Shown here in pieces: positions 1-5,326 of a stretch of 5,326 nucleotides of DNA. The stretch comes from an uncultured Actinomycetes bacterium (GTDB taxonomy: Bacteria > Actinomycetota > Actinomycetes > S36-B12): positions 1-5,326 of the forward strand of contig CALGTB010000033.1 of NCBI GenBank assembly GCA_937902285.1, given 5' to 3'. The notes under the pieces are model-generated. The model saw only the letters and a program-made list of their open reading frames with translations, was not told the DNA's origin and did not search any database. The first letter of the stretch is position 1; each line of letters opens with the position of its first letter. A program made the position numbers and the translations under genes.

Positions 1-34
1 CGGTCGGGGGCCGTGCCCTTTCTCGCCACGGGGC

Positions 35-63
35 TTGACGGGCGTGAGGGTCGATGATTAACT
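35..63 (+). promoter_or_regulatory. Predicted promoter of the ArsR-SRPBCC operon
   Basis: TTGACG at 35-40 matches the consensus -35 box at five of six positions. After a 17-bp spacer comes TTAACT at 58-63, a modest -10 match, preceded by TG at 55-56 in the extended -10 position. Transcription would then begin around 70-72. This falls downstream of the ATG at 54 and within about two bases of the in-frame ATG at 72. The -10 half overlaps the inverted repeat at 62-81, so a protein bound there would block polymerase. The prediction rests on sequence match and spacing only. Confidence 0.5.
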
Positions 64-81
64 ACAACCAAATGGTTGTAG
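62..81. promoter_or_regulatory. Perfect 9-bp inverted repeat, probable ArsR operator
   Basis: CTACAACCA (62-70) and TGGTTGTAG (73-81) are exact reverse complements separated by AA. The site is AT-rich against its GC-rich surroundings, overlaps the end of the predicted -10 box, the expected transcription start and the ATG at 72, and sits directly at the head of an ArsR-family gene. ArsR repressors bind short dyads at their own promoters, so autoregulation is the natural reading. I see no second copy of the CTACAACC half-site elsewhere in the window, which suggests that within this window the regulator controls only its own operon. Confidence 0.7.
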
Positions 82-422
82 ATCAGCTCGCCGACGCCGA
101 CGTGGACCGCCTGTTCCACGCCCTTGCTGATGCCACGCGCCGGGACATCGTCCGTCGCGTCGTCGCCGGCGAGCACTCGATCTCCGACCTGGCCCGTCAC
201 TATCCGATGAGCATGACCGCCGTGCAGAAGCACGTGGCCGTGCTCGAGGGAGCCGGGCTCGTGTCGAAGAACCGGCACGGACGCGAGCAGCGGGTCAGCG
301 GCAGGGTCGAGGCCCTGCACGAGGCCCAGCGGCTGCTCGACATGCTCGAGCAGGTCTGGCGCGACCGCGTCGATCGCATGGGCGCCCTGCTTGCCGAACC
401 GACCCTGGAGGACCCGACATGA
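72..422 (+). CDS. ArsR-family winged-helix transcriptional repressor
   Basis: A DNA-binding repressor of the ArsR (SmtB) superfamily, in the non-metal subgroup that is paired with SRPBCC genes. Counted from the ATG at 72 it is 116 residues. It begins with the typical dimer helix (about 9-30, with the FHALADATRRDIVRRV segment), then the helix-turn-helix (ISDLARHY at 37-44, recognition helix around 48-62 with AVQKHVAVLE), a basic wing (about 63-77) and a C-terminal helix. It has no cysteine and no metal-site ELCVCD motif, so metal sensing is unlikely; the ligand is unknown. An in-frame ATG at 54 would add six residues (MINYNQ). I prefer 72 because the predicted transcription start lies at about 70, the extra codons are made of operator DNA, and the purine stretch at 46-50 is only 3 nt from the ATG at 54. 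The stop overlaps the next start (ATGA, 419-422), so the two genes are translationally coupled. Family assignment is firm; the start is inferred. Confidence 0.9.
   Translation: MVVDQLADADVDRLFHALADATRRDIVRRVVAGEHSISDLARHYPMSMTAVQKHVAVLEGAGLVSKNRHGREQRVSGRVEALHEAQRLLDMLEQVWRDRVDRMGALLAEPTLEDPT
407..412 (+). promoter_or_regulatory. Ribosome-binding site of the SRPBCC gene
   Basis: GGAGGA lies 6 nt before the ATG at 419, inside the last codons of the ArsR gene. It is a strong Shine-Dalgarno match and fixes the start of the second gene. It contrasts with the first gene, which has no well-placed site. Confidence 0.75.
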
Positions 423-907
423 CCGTGACCGCCGTGACCAAGGACCTGAACGAGCTCACCATGACGGTGGACGCGGAGTTCGACGTCCCCGTCGATCGCG
501 CGTGGCAGCTGTGGGGCGATCCCCGCCAGCTGGAGCGCTGGTGGGGACCGCCGACCCACCCGGCGACGATGGTGCAGCACGACCTCACCTCGGGCGGGAC
601 GGTCACGTACTACATGACCGGCCCCGAGGGGGAGCGCTTCCACGGCTGGTGGCGGGTCACCCAGGCCGACGCCCCACGTCTGCTCGTCGTGGAGGACGGC
701 TTCGCCGATGAGAACGGCCAGCCGAACCCTGACCTGCCCGTCACGATCATGCGGGTCAGCCTCGACGATCGACCCGGAGGCGGCACCGCCGTGACCATCA
801 CGTCGACCTTCGCGTCGCTCGAGGCGATGGAGCAGCTGATCTCCATGGGCATGGAGGAGGGCCTGCGGCAGGCGATGGCGCAGATGGACGCCATCCTCGC
901 CGCCTAG
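419..907 (+). CDS. SRPBCC / AHSA1-like domain protein
   Basis: A 162-residue single-domain protein of the START/Bet v 1-like SRPBCC superfamily, of the kind annotated as activator of Hsp90 ATPase 1-like. These cytoplasmic helix-grip folds enclose a hydrophobic pocket for small lipophilic ligands; the ligand here is unknown. The family pattern is clear: the beta1 strand and FDVPVDRAWQLW helix (about 21-32), the WWGP turn (41-44), the GGTVTYYM strand (59-66), the FHGWWRV segment (74-80), the VEDGFAD strand (91-97), then MRVSL, the VTITSTF strand (125-131), and a long C-terminal helix around 134-160 ending in MDAIL. Length is normal for the family. It overlaps the ArsR stop by 4 nt and has its own good ribosome-binding site, so it is the second gene of the operon. 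ArsR-SRPBCC pairs are common in actinomycetes; the usual inference is that the partner binds or handles the compound that releases the repressor, but this is not shown here. A true Hsp90 role is unlikely. Confidence 0.88.
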   Translation: MTVTAVTKDLNELTMTVDAEFDVPVDRAWQLWGDPRQLERWWGPPTHPATMVQHDLTSGGTVTYYMTGPEGERFHGWWRVTQADAPRLLVVEDGFADENGQPNPDLPVTIMRVSLDDRPGGGTAVTITSTFASLEAMEQLISMGMEEGLRQAMAQMDAILAA

Positions 908-922
908 GACGCCTGCCGGTGT

Positions 923-3097
923 TCACCCCGCCACGCGGCCCGGCACCAGGTCGACCTCGTCGTCCGCCTCGGGCAGGCGTCCGCCCTCGAGGCTGACGGA
1001 CGGCATCAGCCGCTCGAGCCATGCCGGCAGCCACCAGTTCGCCTTGCCCATCAGGGTCATCGCCGCCGGCACGAGGACCATGCGCACGATGGTCGCGTCG
1101 ATGGCGATGGCGGTGGCCAGGCCCAGGCCCATCATCTTGGTGGCCGGATCCTCACCGAGGACGAAGCCGAGGAAGACGCAGATCATGATGAGCGCGGCCG
1201 AGGTGATGACCCGTGCCGACTTCGCGATGCCGCGGATGACCGATGCCTGGGTGTCGCCGGTGCGCAGGTACTCCTCCCTGATCCGCGAGAGCAGGAAGAC
1301 CTCGTAGTCCATCGAGAGCCCGAACAGCACCGCGAACATGAACATCGGGATGAACGGGATCACCGGAATGGTCGTCTCGAGCCCGATGAGGTCCATGCCC
1401 CAGCCCCACTGGAAGACCATGACCAGGACGCCGTACGAGGCGCCTAGGCTGAGGAGGGTCATCAGCGCGGCCTTCACGGGAACGAGGATCGACCGGAAGA
1501 CGAACAGCAGCAGCAGGAAGGACATGAGGATCACGGCGGCGATGAAGAGGGGGAGTCGATCGCGCACCTTGTGACCGATGTCCGCCCAGCTGGCCGTCTG
1601 GCCGCCGACGTGGGCCGTCGCGGGACTGTCGGCCAGGGCGCTCGGGAAGACCTCGCTCCGCAGGCGCTCGATCGTCTCGAGGGTCTGGTCGTCCTGAGGT
1701 GCCGTCGTGGGGACGGCCAGCATCGTCGCGACCCCGGCCCCGACGTTGACGTCCGGCAGCGACACCGACGCGATGCCCGAGTCGGCTGCGATGGCGGAGC
1801 GCAGGGGGTCGACGACGGCGGCATCCTCGGAGATGTCCACCGCGATCACCAGCGGGCCGTTGATGCCGGGGCCGAATCCCTCTGCGACGAGGTCGTAGGC
1901 GAGCCGCTCGGTGCGCGACTGCGGGAGCGAGCCCTCGTCGGGGAATCCGAGCCGCAGCGCCAGCACGGGCGCCGTCAGTACCAGCAGCAGAGCCGTGCCT
2001 CCGACGACGTAGCCCCAGGCGTGGCGCGACACATGGCCTCCCCACCGCATCCAGCGCTCGCTGACTGCGGCGTCCTCGTCGACCTGCACGTGTCGGCGCC
2101 CGCGTCGGTTGATGCGCTGGCCGGCGAGGCCGAGGAACGCGGGCAGCAGCGTCACGGACGCGGCGACCATGACGAGCACGATCACCGAGGTCGCGACGCC
2201 GGCCGCGGTCATGAACGGGATGCCGGCGAAGGCCATGCCGAGGATGGCGATGACCACGGTGCCTCCGGCGAAGATCACCGTCTGGCCGGCAGTCGCCACG
2301 GCTCGGCCTGCCGCCTCGGGGACGGAGTGGCCGTGTGCGAGGAACTCCCGATGACGGGTGACGAGGAAGAGGGCGTAGTCGATGCCGACGCCGAGGGCGA
2401 TCATCGTCGCCATCTGCGGAGCCCATGACGGGATGGCGATCAGGTAGTTGATGAGCGACATCGAGCTGACGCCGAGCGCGAGGCCGAACAGGGCCATCCC
2501 GATGGGCAGTCCCATGGCGATGAGCGAGCCGAAGGCCAGCAGCAGGATGACGACCGCGGCGAGGATGCCGATGAGCTCACCCGTCCCCGTCTGCGTCTCC
2601 TCGAACGCGAAGAAGAGGTCGCCACCGGCCTGCAGCTCGAGCGGCGAGCCCGGCGGCAGGCCGGTGACCACGGCCTTCACCGCCGCGAGGTCGGCGTCGC
2701 TCAGCGACTCGCTGGTCGGGTACTGGATGCGCACGAGCGCGACCCGTCCGTCCTCGGACAACGTCTGCGTGGTGCCGAGCACGTTCGGGAGGTCGGCCAG
2801 CGCCGATCGAACCTCGGCGAGGGCCGAGTCGGCGGCGGGATCGGCGAACGTCACGCCGTCGTCGACCGGCGTGGCGACCACCTTCGCCGTCAGGCCGCCG
2901 CCGTCGGCTCCCGCCTCCTGCAGGAGGTCGACCGCGGCCTGGGAGTCCAGGCCCGGAACGGCGAAGGAGTCCTCCATCGTGCTGCCGAACCCGATCGACG
3001 CACCCACGACCAGGATCGAGGCGATCAGCCAGCCGCCGATCACCGCCCAGGGGCGGCCCGCCGCGAATCGGCCCCACCGATACAGGTACGTCGTCAT
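923..3097 (-). CDS. MMPL/RND-superfamily membrane transporter
   Basis: A 724-residue inner-membrane transporter of the MMPL family (RND superfamily), which in actinomycetes exports lipids, siderophores or drugs using the proton gradient. It shows the duplicated RND plan. TM1 is at about 17-37, followed by an extracytoplasmic domain (about 40-165), a TM2-6 bundle (about 172-325), a basic cytoplasmic linker (about 326-355), TM7 (about 361-381), a second extracytoplasmic domain (about 385-512) and a TM8-12 bundle (about 516-685). Both halves carry the Asp-Tyr pair of the proton relay: GIDYALFLVTRHRE with D240-Y241 and GLSMDYEVFLLSRIRE with D597-Y598. The C-terminus is a short acidic tail. The start is the ATG at 3097-3095, placed 8 nt after a GAGGAG ribosome-binding site and followed by the usual basic N-terminus leading into TM1; the reading frame stays open further upstream but only antisense to the kinase gene. 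It is divergent from the kinase-regulator pair, which probably controls it. The substrate cannot be told from sequence; it lacks the long C-terminal extension of mycobacterial MmpL3. Confidence 0.95.
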   Translation of the reverse strand: MTTYLYRWGRFAAGRPWAVIGGWLIASILVVGASIGFGSTMEDSFAVPGLDSQAAVDLLQEAGADGGGLTAKVVATPVDDGVTFADPAADSALAEVRSALADLPNVLGTTQTLSEDGRVALVRIQYPTSESLSDADLAAVKAVVTGLPPGSPLELQAGGDLFFAFEETQTGTGELIGILAAVVILLLAFGSLIAMGLPIGMALFGLALGVSSMSLINYLIAIPSWAPQMATMIALGVGIDYALFLVTRHREFLAHGHSVPEAAGRAVATAGQTVIFAGGTVVIAILGMAFAGIPFMTAAGVATSVIVLVMVAASVTLLPAFLGLAGQRINRRGRRHVQVDEDAAVSERWMRWGGHVSRHAWGYVVGGTALLLVLTAPVLALRLGFPDEGSLPQSRTERLAYDLVAEGFGPGINGPLVIAVDISEDAAVVDPLRSAIAADSGIASVSLPDVNVGAGVATMLAVPTTAPQDDQTLETIERLRSEVFPSALADSPATAHVGGQTASWADIGHKVRDRLPLFIAAVILMSFLLLLFVFRSILVPVKAALMTLLSLGASYGVLVMVFQWGWGMDLIGLETTIPVIPFIPMFMFAVLFGLSMDYEVFLLSRIREEYLRTGDTQASVIRGIAKSARVITSAALIMICVFLGFVLGEDPATKMMGLGLATAIAIDATIVRMVLVPAAMTLMGKANWWLPAWLERLMPSVSLEGGRLPEADDEVDLVPGRVAG

Positions 3098-3105
3098 GGC
3101 GTTCT

Positions 3106-3111
3106 CTCCTC
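3106..3111 (-). promoter_or_regulatory. Ribosome-binding site of the MMPL gene
   Basis: On the minus strand this reads GAGGAG, 8 nt before the ATG at 3097. It settles the start of the transporter inside a much longer open frame. No other in-frame start nearby has a comparable site. Confidence 0.8.
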
Positions 3112-3128
3112 GCTGTTCCTGCTGTGAT

Positions 3129-3146
3129 GGGCCGGGTGCCCGGCCC
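3129..3146. repeat. Perfect GC-rich 8-bp inverted repeat upstream of MMPL
   Basis: GGGCCGGG (3129-3136) and CCCGGCCC (3139-3146) are exact reverse complements with a TG between them. The element lies 31 nt upstream of the transporter ATG and 17 nt upstream of its ribosome-binding site. If transcribed it would fold into a stable hairpin, with the central pairs opened to form the loop. It is not followed by a T-run in either direction, so a classical intrinsic terminator is unlikely. It could be an operator for the neighbouring response regulator or a leader structure affecting translation or mRNA stability. A chance palindrome in GC-rich DNA cannot be excluded. Confidence 0.6.
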
Positions 3147-3245
3147 GGACCCATGGTGGGCGCGCGTGGAGGCGAGCGGATCGGCCGTCGAGGGTGGACT
3201 TCCCTCGTGCTCCAGGCCGAGGCACGGTCGTCCTTTCGGCTGAGC

Positions 3246-3269
3246 CGTGGGGCCGCGGACTCCCCTACG
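3246..3269. promoter_or_regulatory. Imperfect inverted repeat next to the kinase -10 box
   Basis: CGTGGGG (3246-3252) and CCCCTACG (3262-3269) are reverse complements except for one extra base, separated by nine bases that include CCGCGG. The right arm runs into the TACGCT box at 3266-3271, and the left arm sits where a -35 element would be expected. A dimeric NarL-type regulator could bind such a dyad, which would make it an autoregulatory or divergent control site. This is a weak call based on symmetry and position only. Confidence 0.3.
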
Positions 3270-3271
3270 CT
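3266..3271 (+). promoter_or_regulatory. Predicted -10 box giving a leaderless kinase transcript
   Basis: TACGCT fits the TAnnnT -10 pattern of actinomycete promoters. It ends 6 nt before the GTG at 3278, so transcription starting at the normal distance would begin exactly on that GTG. No good -35 hexamer is visible at 16-18 bp spacing, which is common for such promoters when an activator helps. There is no ribosome-binding site before the GTG, which fits leaderless translation. Confidence 0.5.
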
Positions 3272-3277
3272 GCAACG

Positions 3278-4426
3278 GTGATACGCCGCGCCGTGCTCTC
3301 GCTGTGGGACGAGCCCGCTGCTCCCGACGCGCCGCGCCGGGTGTGGCGCGACTGGGTGCTTGTCGGCGTCCTCGCTGCGACCGCCGTCCTCGAGGCGCTG
3401 CTGCGGACCGACGTCGTGTGGCCGGTGGTGTCGTTCCTGCTGGCTGTGGGACTCCTGCCCACGCTGCTCTGGCGTCGCACCCATCCGCTCGCCGCGGTCG
3501 TCGTGGTGTTCGGCGCGCTGAGCGCCCTCAATGTCGTGGCACTGGCGATGGATGCGGGTTCCTTCGGCATCTACAGCAGCATCTACGTCCTGCTGCTTCC
3601 CTACTCCCTGATCCGCTGGGGCAGCGGTCGCCAGATGGTCCTCGGGCTCCCACTCGTCCTGCTCACCGGCGGACTCGGGATCGCTGCGGCGCACACGCCG
3701 CTGGGGGAGGCGGTGCTCGGCGGGCTCTTCCTCCTGCTCCCGTGCGTGCTGGGCCTGGCCGTCCGCTACTGGTCGACATCGCGACTGCGCGAGAGGGACC
3801 AGGTGAAGCTGCTCGAGCGGGAGCAGCTGGCGCGGGAACTGCACGACACGGTCGCCCACCATGTGTCGGCCATCGCCATCAGGGCTCAGGCCGGGCAGGT
3901 GCTGGGATCGAGCGACCCGGCCGCTGCTGTGGATGCGCTGAAGGTGATCGAGGAGGAGGCCTCGAAGGCCCTGTCCGAGATGCGCGCGATGGTGAGCTCC
4001 CTGCGCGACGACACGGGAGCGGAGCTGTCGCCGCAGCGTGGCATCGCCGACATCGCTCTGCTGGCGGGGGCGGCAGGGGAGTCCCTGCAGGTGAGCGTCG
4101 ACGTGGACGGGGACATCGAGACCGTCCGCCCGGCGGTTGCCGCCGCCACGTTCCGCATCGCCCAGGAGTCGATCACCAACGCGGTTCGGCATGCCCGCCA
4201 TGCGACCCGGGTCGACGTTCACGTGTCGGGTGATGATGACTGCGTCCGCCTCACCGTCATGGACGACGGCGAGCCGACCTCGGCGGGCCGGGCAGGGTGG
4301 GGGTACGGGATCGTGGGGATGACGGAGCGGGCAGCCCTTCTCGGGGGAACGCTGGAAGCCGGGCCCGTGGCGGGTCGTGGCTGGCGCGTCGCCGCCGTCC
4401 TGCCCCGGACGGCGGTCACGTCATGA
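3278..4426 (+). CDS. Sensor histidine kinase, HisKA_3 (NarL-partner) family
   Basis: A 382-residue membrane sensor kinase of a two-component system. The first 25 residues are cytoplasmic and basic, then about six membrane segments follow (roughly 26-43, 47-66, 70-91, 98-114, 119-138, 144-163) with very short loops. There is no sizeable outer sensor domain, so it probably senses within or at the membrane. A short charged linker helix (164-184) leads to the HisKA_3 domain with the phosphoacceptor in ELHDTVAHHV, H189. The phosphatase position of the DxxxQ/H motif is H194. The HATPase_c domain follows with N301 in the ESITNAVRHA N-box, the DDG at 329-331 and the GYGIVGM glycine loop (342-348). 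I chose the GTG at 3278 because it gives the family's typical N-terminus (MIRRAVLSLWDEP) and lies correctly behind TACGCT; a GTG at 3194 in the same frame would add 28 residues with no homologue-like features. Its stop overlaps the regulator start. The stimulus is unknown; the divergent MMPL gene suggests an exported toxic or lipid compound or membrane damage. Confidence 0.93.
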   Translation: MIRRAVLSLWDEPAAPDAPRRVWRDWVLVGVLAATAVLEALLRTDVVWPVVSFLLAVGLLPTLLWRRTHPLAAVVVVFGALSALNVVALAMDAGSFGIYSSIYVLLLPYSLIRWGSGRQMVLGLPLVLLTGGLGIAAAHTPLGEAVLGGLFLLLPCVLGLAVRYWSTSRLRERDQVKLLEREQLARELHDTVAHHVSAIAIRAQAGQVLGSSDPAAAVDALKVIEEEASKALSEMRAMVSSLRDDTGAELSPQRGIADIALLAGAAGESLQVSVDVDGDIETVRPAVAAATFRIAQESITNAVRHARHATRVDVHVSGDDDCVRLTVMDDGEPTSAGRAGWGYGIVGMTERAALLGGTLEAGPVAGRGWRVAAVLPRTAVTS

Positions 4427-5079
4427 CGATCCGCGTGCTCGTGGCAGACGACCAGGAGCTCGTCCGCACGGGCCTGTCGATGATCCTCGGGGCCCAGCCG
4501 GACATCGAGGTCGTCGGGCAGGCGGTCGACGGCCTCGAGGCGCTGGCCATGGCCCGTGAGCTGCGGCCGGACGTCTGCCTGTTCGACATCCGCATGCCGA
4601 ACGTCGACGGCATCGAGGCCACGCGCCAGCTGGCCGGCCCGGACGTGTCCGACCCGATGGCGGTCGTCGTCATCACGACCTTCGACCTCGATGAGTACGT
4701 CCACGGAGCGCTCAAGGCAGGAGCGCGGGGATTCCTCCTCAAGGACGCCGGCCCCGACCTGCTCGTCCAGGCGATTCACGCCGCGGCGAACGGCGACGCA
4801 CTCATCGCGCCCAATGTCACCGTGCGCCTTCTAGCGTCGTTCGCCGACGCGCGCGGAGGCACGCCGCCCGTGCAGCCGAACCCCCCTCTGACCGCCCGTG
4901 AGGAGCAGGTGCTGGTCACCCTCGCCCGAGGCCGGACGAATGCCGAGATCGCTGACGACCTGTACATCAGCCTGAGCACCGTCAAGACCCACCTGGCCAG
5001 CCTTGCGGGCAAGCTCGGCGCCCGGAATCGCGTCGAGATGGCGATGTGGGCGTACGAGACCGGGCGGATGAGGGACTGA
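4423..5079 (+). CDS. NarL/FixJ-family response regulator (REC-LuxR HTH)
   Basis: A 218-residue cytoplasmic transcription factor and the cognate partner of the preceding kinase. The receiver domain (about 3-120) has the acidic pair D9-D10, the phosphoacceptor D55 (FDIRMPN), the Thr switch residue in VITTF (T85/T86) and K107 in GFLLKDAG, so it should be phosphorylated normally. A linker rich in Gly and Pro (about 142-155) leads to the LuxR-type helix-turn-helix (about 157-212), from LTAREEQVL to the recognition helix around SLSTVKTHLASLAGKLGARNR. The ATG at 4423 overlaps the kinase stop as ATGA, with no strong ribosome-binding site (at best GGCGG at 4411-4415), so its translation is probably coupled to the kinase. 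The likely targets are the dyads in the 3098-3277 intergenic region and hence the MMPL transporter; this is inferred from position. The gene ends 19 nt from the convergent diguanylate cyclase gene. Confidence 0.94.
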   Translation: MTIRVLVADDQELVRTGLSMILGAQPDIEVVGQAVDGLEALAMARELRPDVCLFDIRMPNVDGIEATRQLAGPDVSDPMAVVVITTFDLDEYVHGALKAGARGFLLKDAGPDLLVQAIHAAANGDALIAPNVTVRLLASFADARGGTPPVQPNPPLTAREEQVLVTLARGRTNAEIADDLYISLSTVKTHLASLAGKLGARNRVEMAMWAYETGRMRD

Positions 5080-5098
5080 AGGTCGCCCCCCGGATGGC

Positions 5099-5326
5099 TC
5101 AGGTGCTGCGGCGCTTGGCGTCGTACATCTCGGCGTCTGCCCGCATCAGCGCCGACTCCACATCCTCGTCCGGTTGCCACAGGGTGAACCCGATCGACCA
5201 CGCCGCGGGCGCCACCACCGCCACCTGCTGCGCGATCGCCCGCGCAGCGTCATCGTCGGCCCCGGGCAGCACGACGACGAACTCGTCGCCCCCCTGCCGC
5301 ACCAGCAGGTCACCCGCCCGCAGCCG
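5099..5326 (-). CDS. GGDEF diguanylate cyclase, C-terminal part (cut by window edge)
   Basis: The last 75 residues of a GGDEF-domain protein that continues past the right edge, so the start and any N-terminal sensor or membrane domains are not visible. Diguanylate cyclases join two GTP into cyclic di-GMP, the second messenger that controls the motile/sessile switch and development. The catalytic signature RQGGDEF is intact (visible residues 10-16, GGDEF at 5279-5293). Five residues before it is RAGD (visible 3-6), a match to the RxxD inhibitory I-site that gives product feedback. The later strand AWSIGFTLW and the C-terminal ALMRADAEMYDAKRR helix match the end of the fold. A GTG at 5300-5302 just before the signature is not the real start, since it would remove most of the domain and the frame stays open to the edge. 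An intact signature suggests an active cyclase rather than a degenerate receptor. Confidence 0.92.
   Translation of the reverse strand, partial: RLRAGDLLVRQGGDEFVVVLPGADDDAARAIAQQVAVVAPAAWSIGFTLWQPDEDVESALMRADAEMYDAKRRST

Noticed and set aside
1..34. Possible stem CCGTG (11-15) / CACGG (27-31) as a terminator of an upstream gene, and possible gene ends in this stretch.
   Set aside because: The stem is only 5 bp with an 11-nt loop and no T-run. Short open frames reach the left edge, but nothing recognisable can be read from so few codons.
1152..2428. Long open frames inside the MMPL gene in other frames: minus 1152-2426 (424 codons) and plus 1571-2428 (285 codons).
   Set aside because: The translations are compositionally biased (Arg/His/Gly-rich or Asp/Gly/Arg-rich), have no recognisable domain, and lie wholly within an unambiguous membrane-protein gene.
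3206..3226. CGTGC (3206-3210) / GCACG (3222-3226) inverted repeat in the intergenic region.
   Set aside because: The arms are 5 bp and the extension is out of register by one base; this is within chance expectation for GC-rich DNA.
3194..3277. Upstream GTG start adding 28 residues to the kinase.
   Set aside because: The added segment has no family resemblance, no ribosome-binding site, and includes the predicted promoter.
3098..4222. The open frame of the MMPL gene continues 375 codons upstream on the minus strand.
   Set aside because: It lies antisense to the kinase gene, its translation is low-complexity and rich in Arg, Gly, His and Gln with no domain, and a good ribosome-binding site plus the typical MMPL N-terminus mark the start at 3097. 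Long open antisense frames are expected in GC-rich coding DNA.
3247..4233. Plus-strand open frame of 328 codons overlapping the kinase gene.
   Set aside because: It is an Arg/Ala/Gly-rich shadow of the kinase frame; the kinase frame carries all catalytic motifs.
4297..4422. Upstream GTG start adding 42 residues to the response regulator.
   Set aside because: The receiver domain begins directly after the ATG at 4423, which forms the usual ATGA overlap; the extension would lie inside the kinase ATP-binding domain.
1..5326. Search for CRISPR arrays, tRNA or rRNA genes, insertion sequences, toxin-antitoxin or phage genes.
   Set aside because: No regularly spaced repeats, no cloverleaf-like or rRNA segments, no transposase motifs or terminal repeats, and nearly all of the window is accounted for by six genes.

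Overview
The window is a high-GC stretch (by eye near 68-70% G+C) with tightly packed genes, 4-nt ATGA overlaps, a GTG start and likely leaderless transcription. Together with the protein types, this points to a chromosomal segment of an actinomycete; something near Nocardioidaceae or Microbacteriaceae is plausible, but I cannot fix the genus. I see no mobile element, CRISPR array, tRNA or rRNA, and no sign of recent transfer.

Layout: (1) About 35-907, plus strand: a two-gene operon of an ArsR-family winged-helix repressor and an SRPBCC/AHSA1-like protein, overlapping by ATGA. A perfect 9-bp inverted repeat lies on the promoter and start region and is probably the repressor's own operator. 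It also argues that the true start is the internal ATG at 72, not the ATG at 54. (2) 923-3097, minus strand: a complete 724-residue MMPL/RND-type membrane transporter that converges on the first operon with only 15 nt between stops. (3) 3098-3277: a 180-bp divergent intergenic region with a perfect GC-rich 8-bp inverted repeat in the transporter leader, the transporter ribosome-binding site, and a -10-like box placed so that the kinase mRNA would start at its GTG codon. (4) 3278-5079, plus strand: a two-component system of a six-TM HisKA_3 sensor kinase and a NarL-type response regulator, again joined by ATGA. (5) 5099 to the right edge, minus strand: the C-terminal 75 residues of a GGDEF diguanylate cyclase with intact GGDEF signature and I-site, cut by the window edge.

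How they fit together: the divergent MMPL / kinase-regulator arrangement suggests that the two-component system senses an envelope or membrane stress (antibiotic, lipid or peptide) and controls the exporter and perhaps itself. The ArsR-SRPBCC pair looks like an independent, self-regulated unit that detects a small hydrophobic ligand. The diguanylate cyclase fragment is a separate unit.

The families are all well known and I do not see an undescribed system. The points worth a second look are regulatory: the operator-embedded leaderless start of the ArsR gene, the hairpin in the transporter leader, and the kinase promoter.
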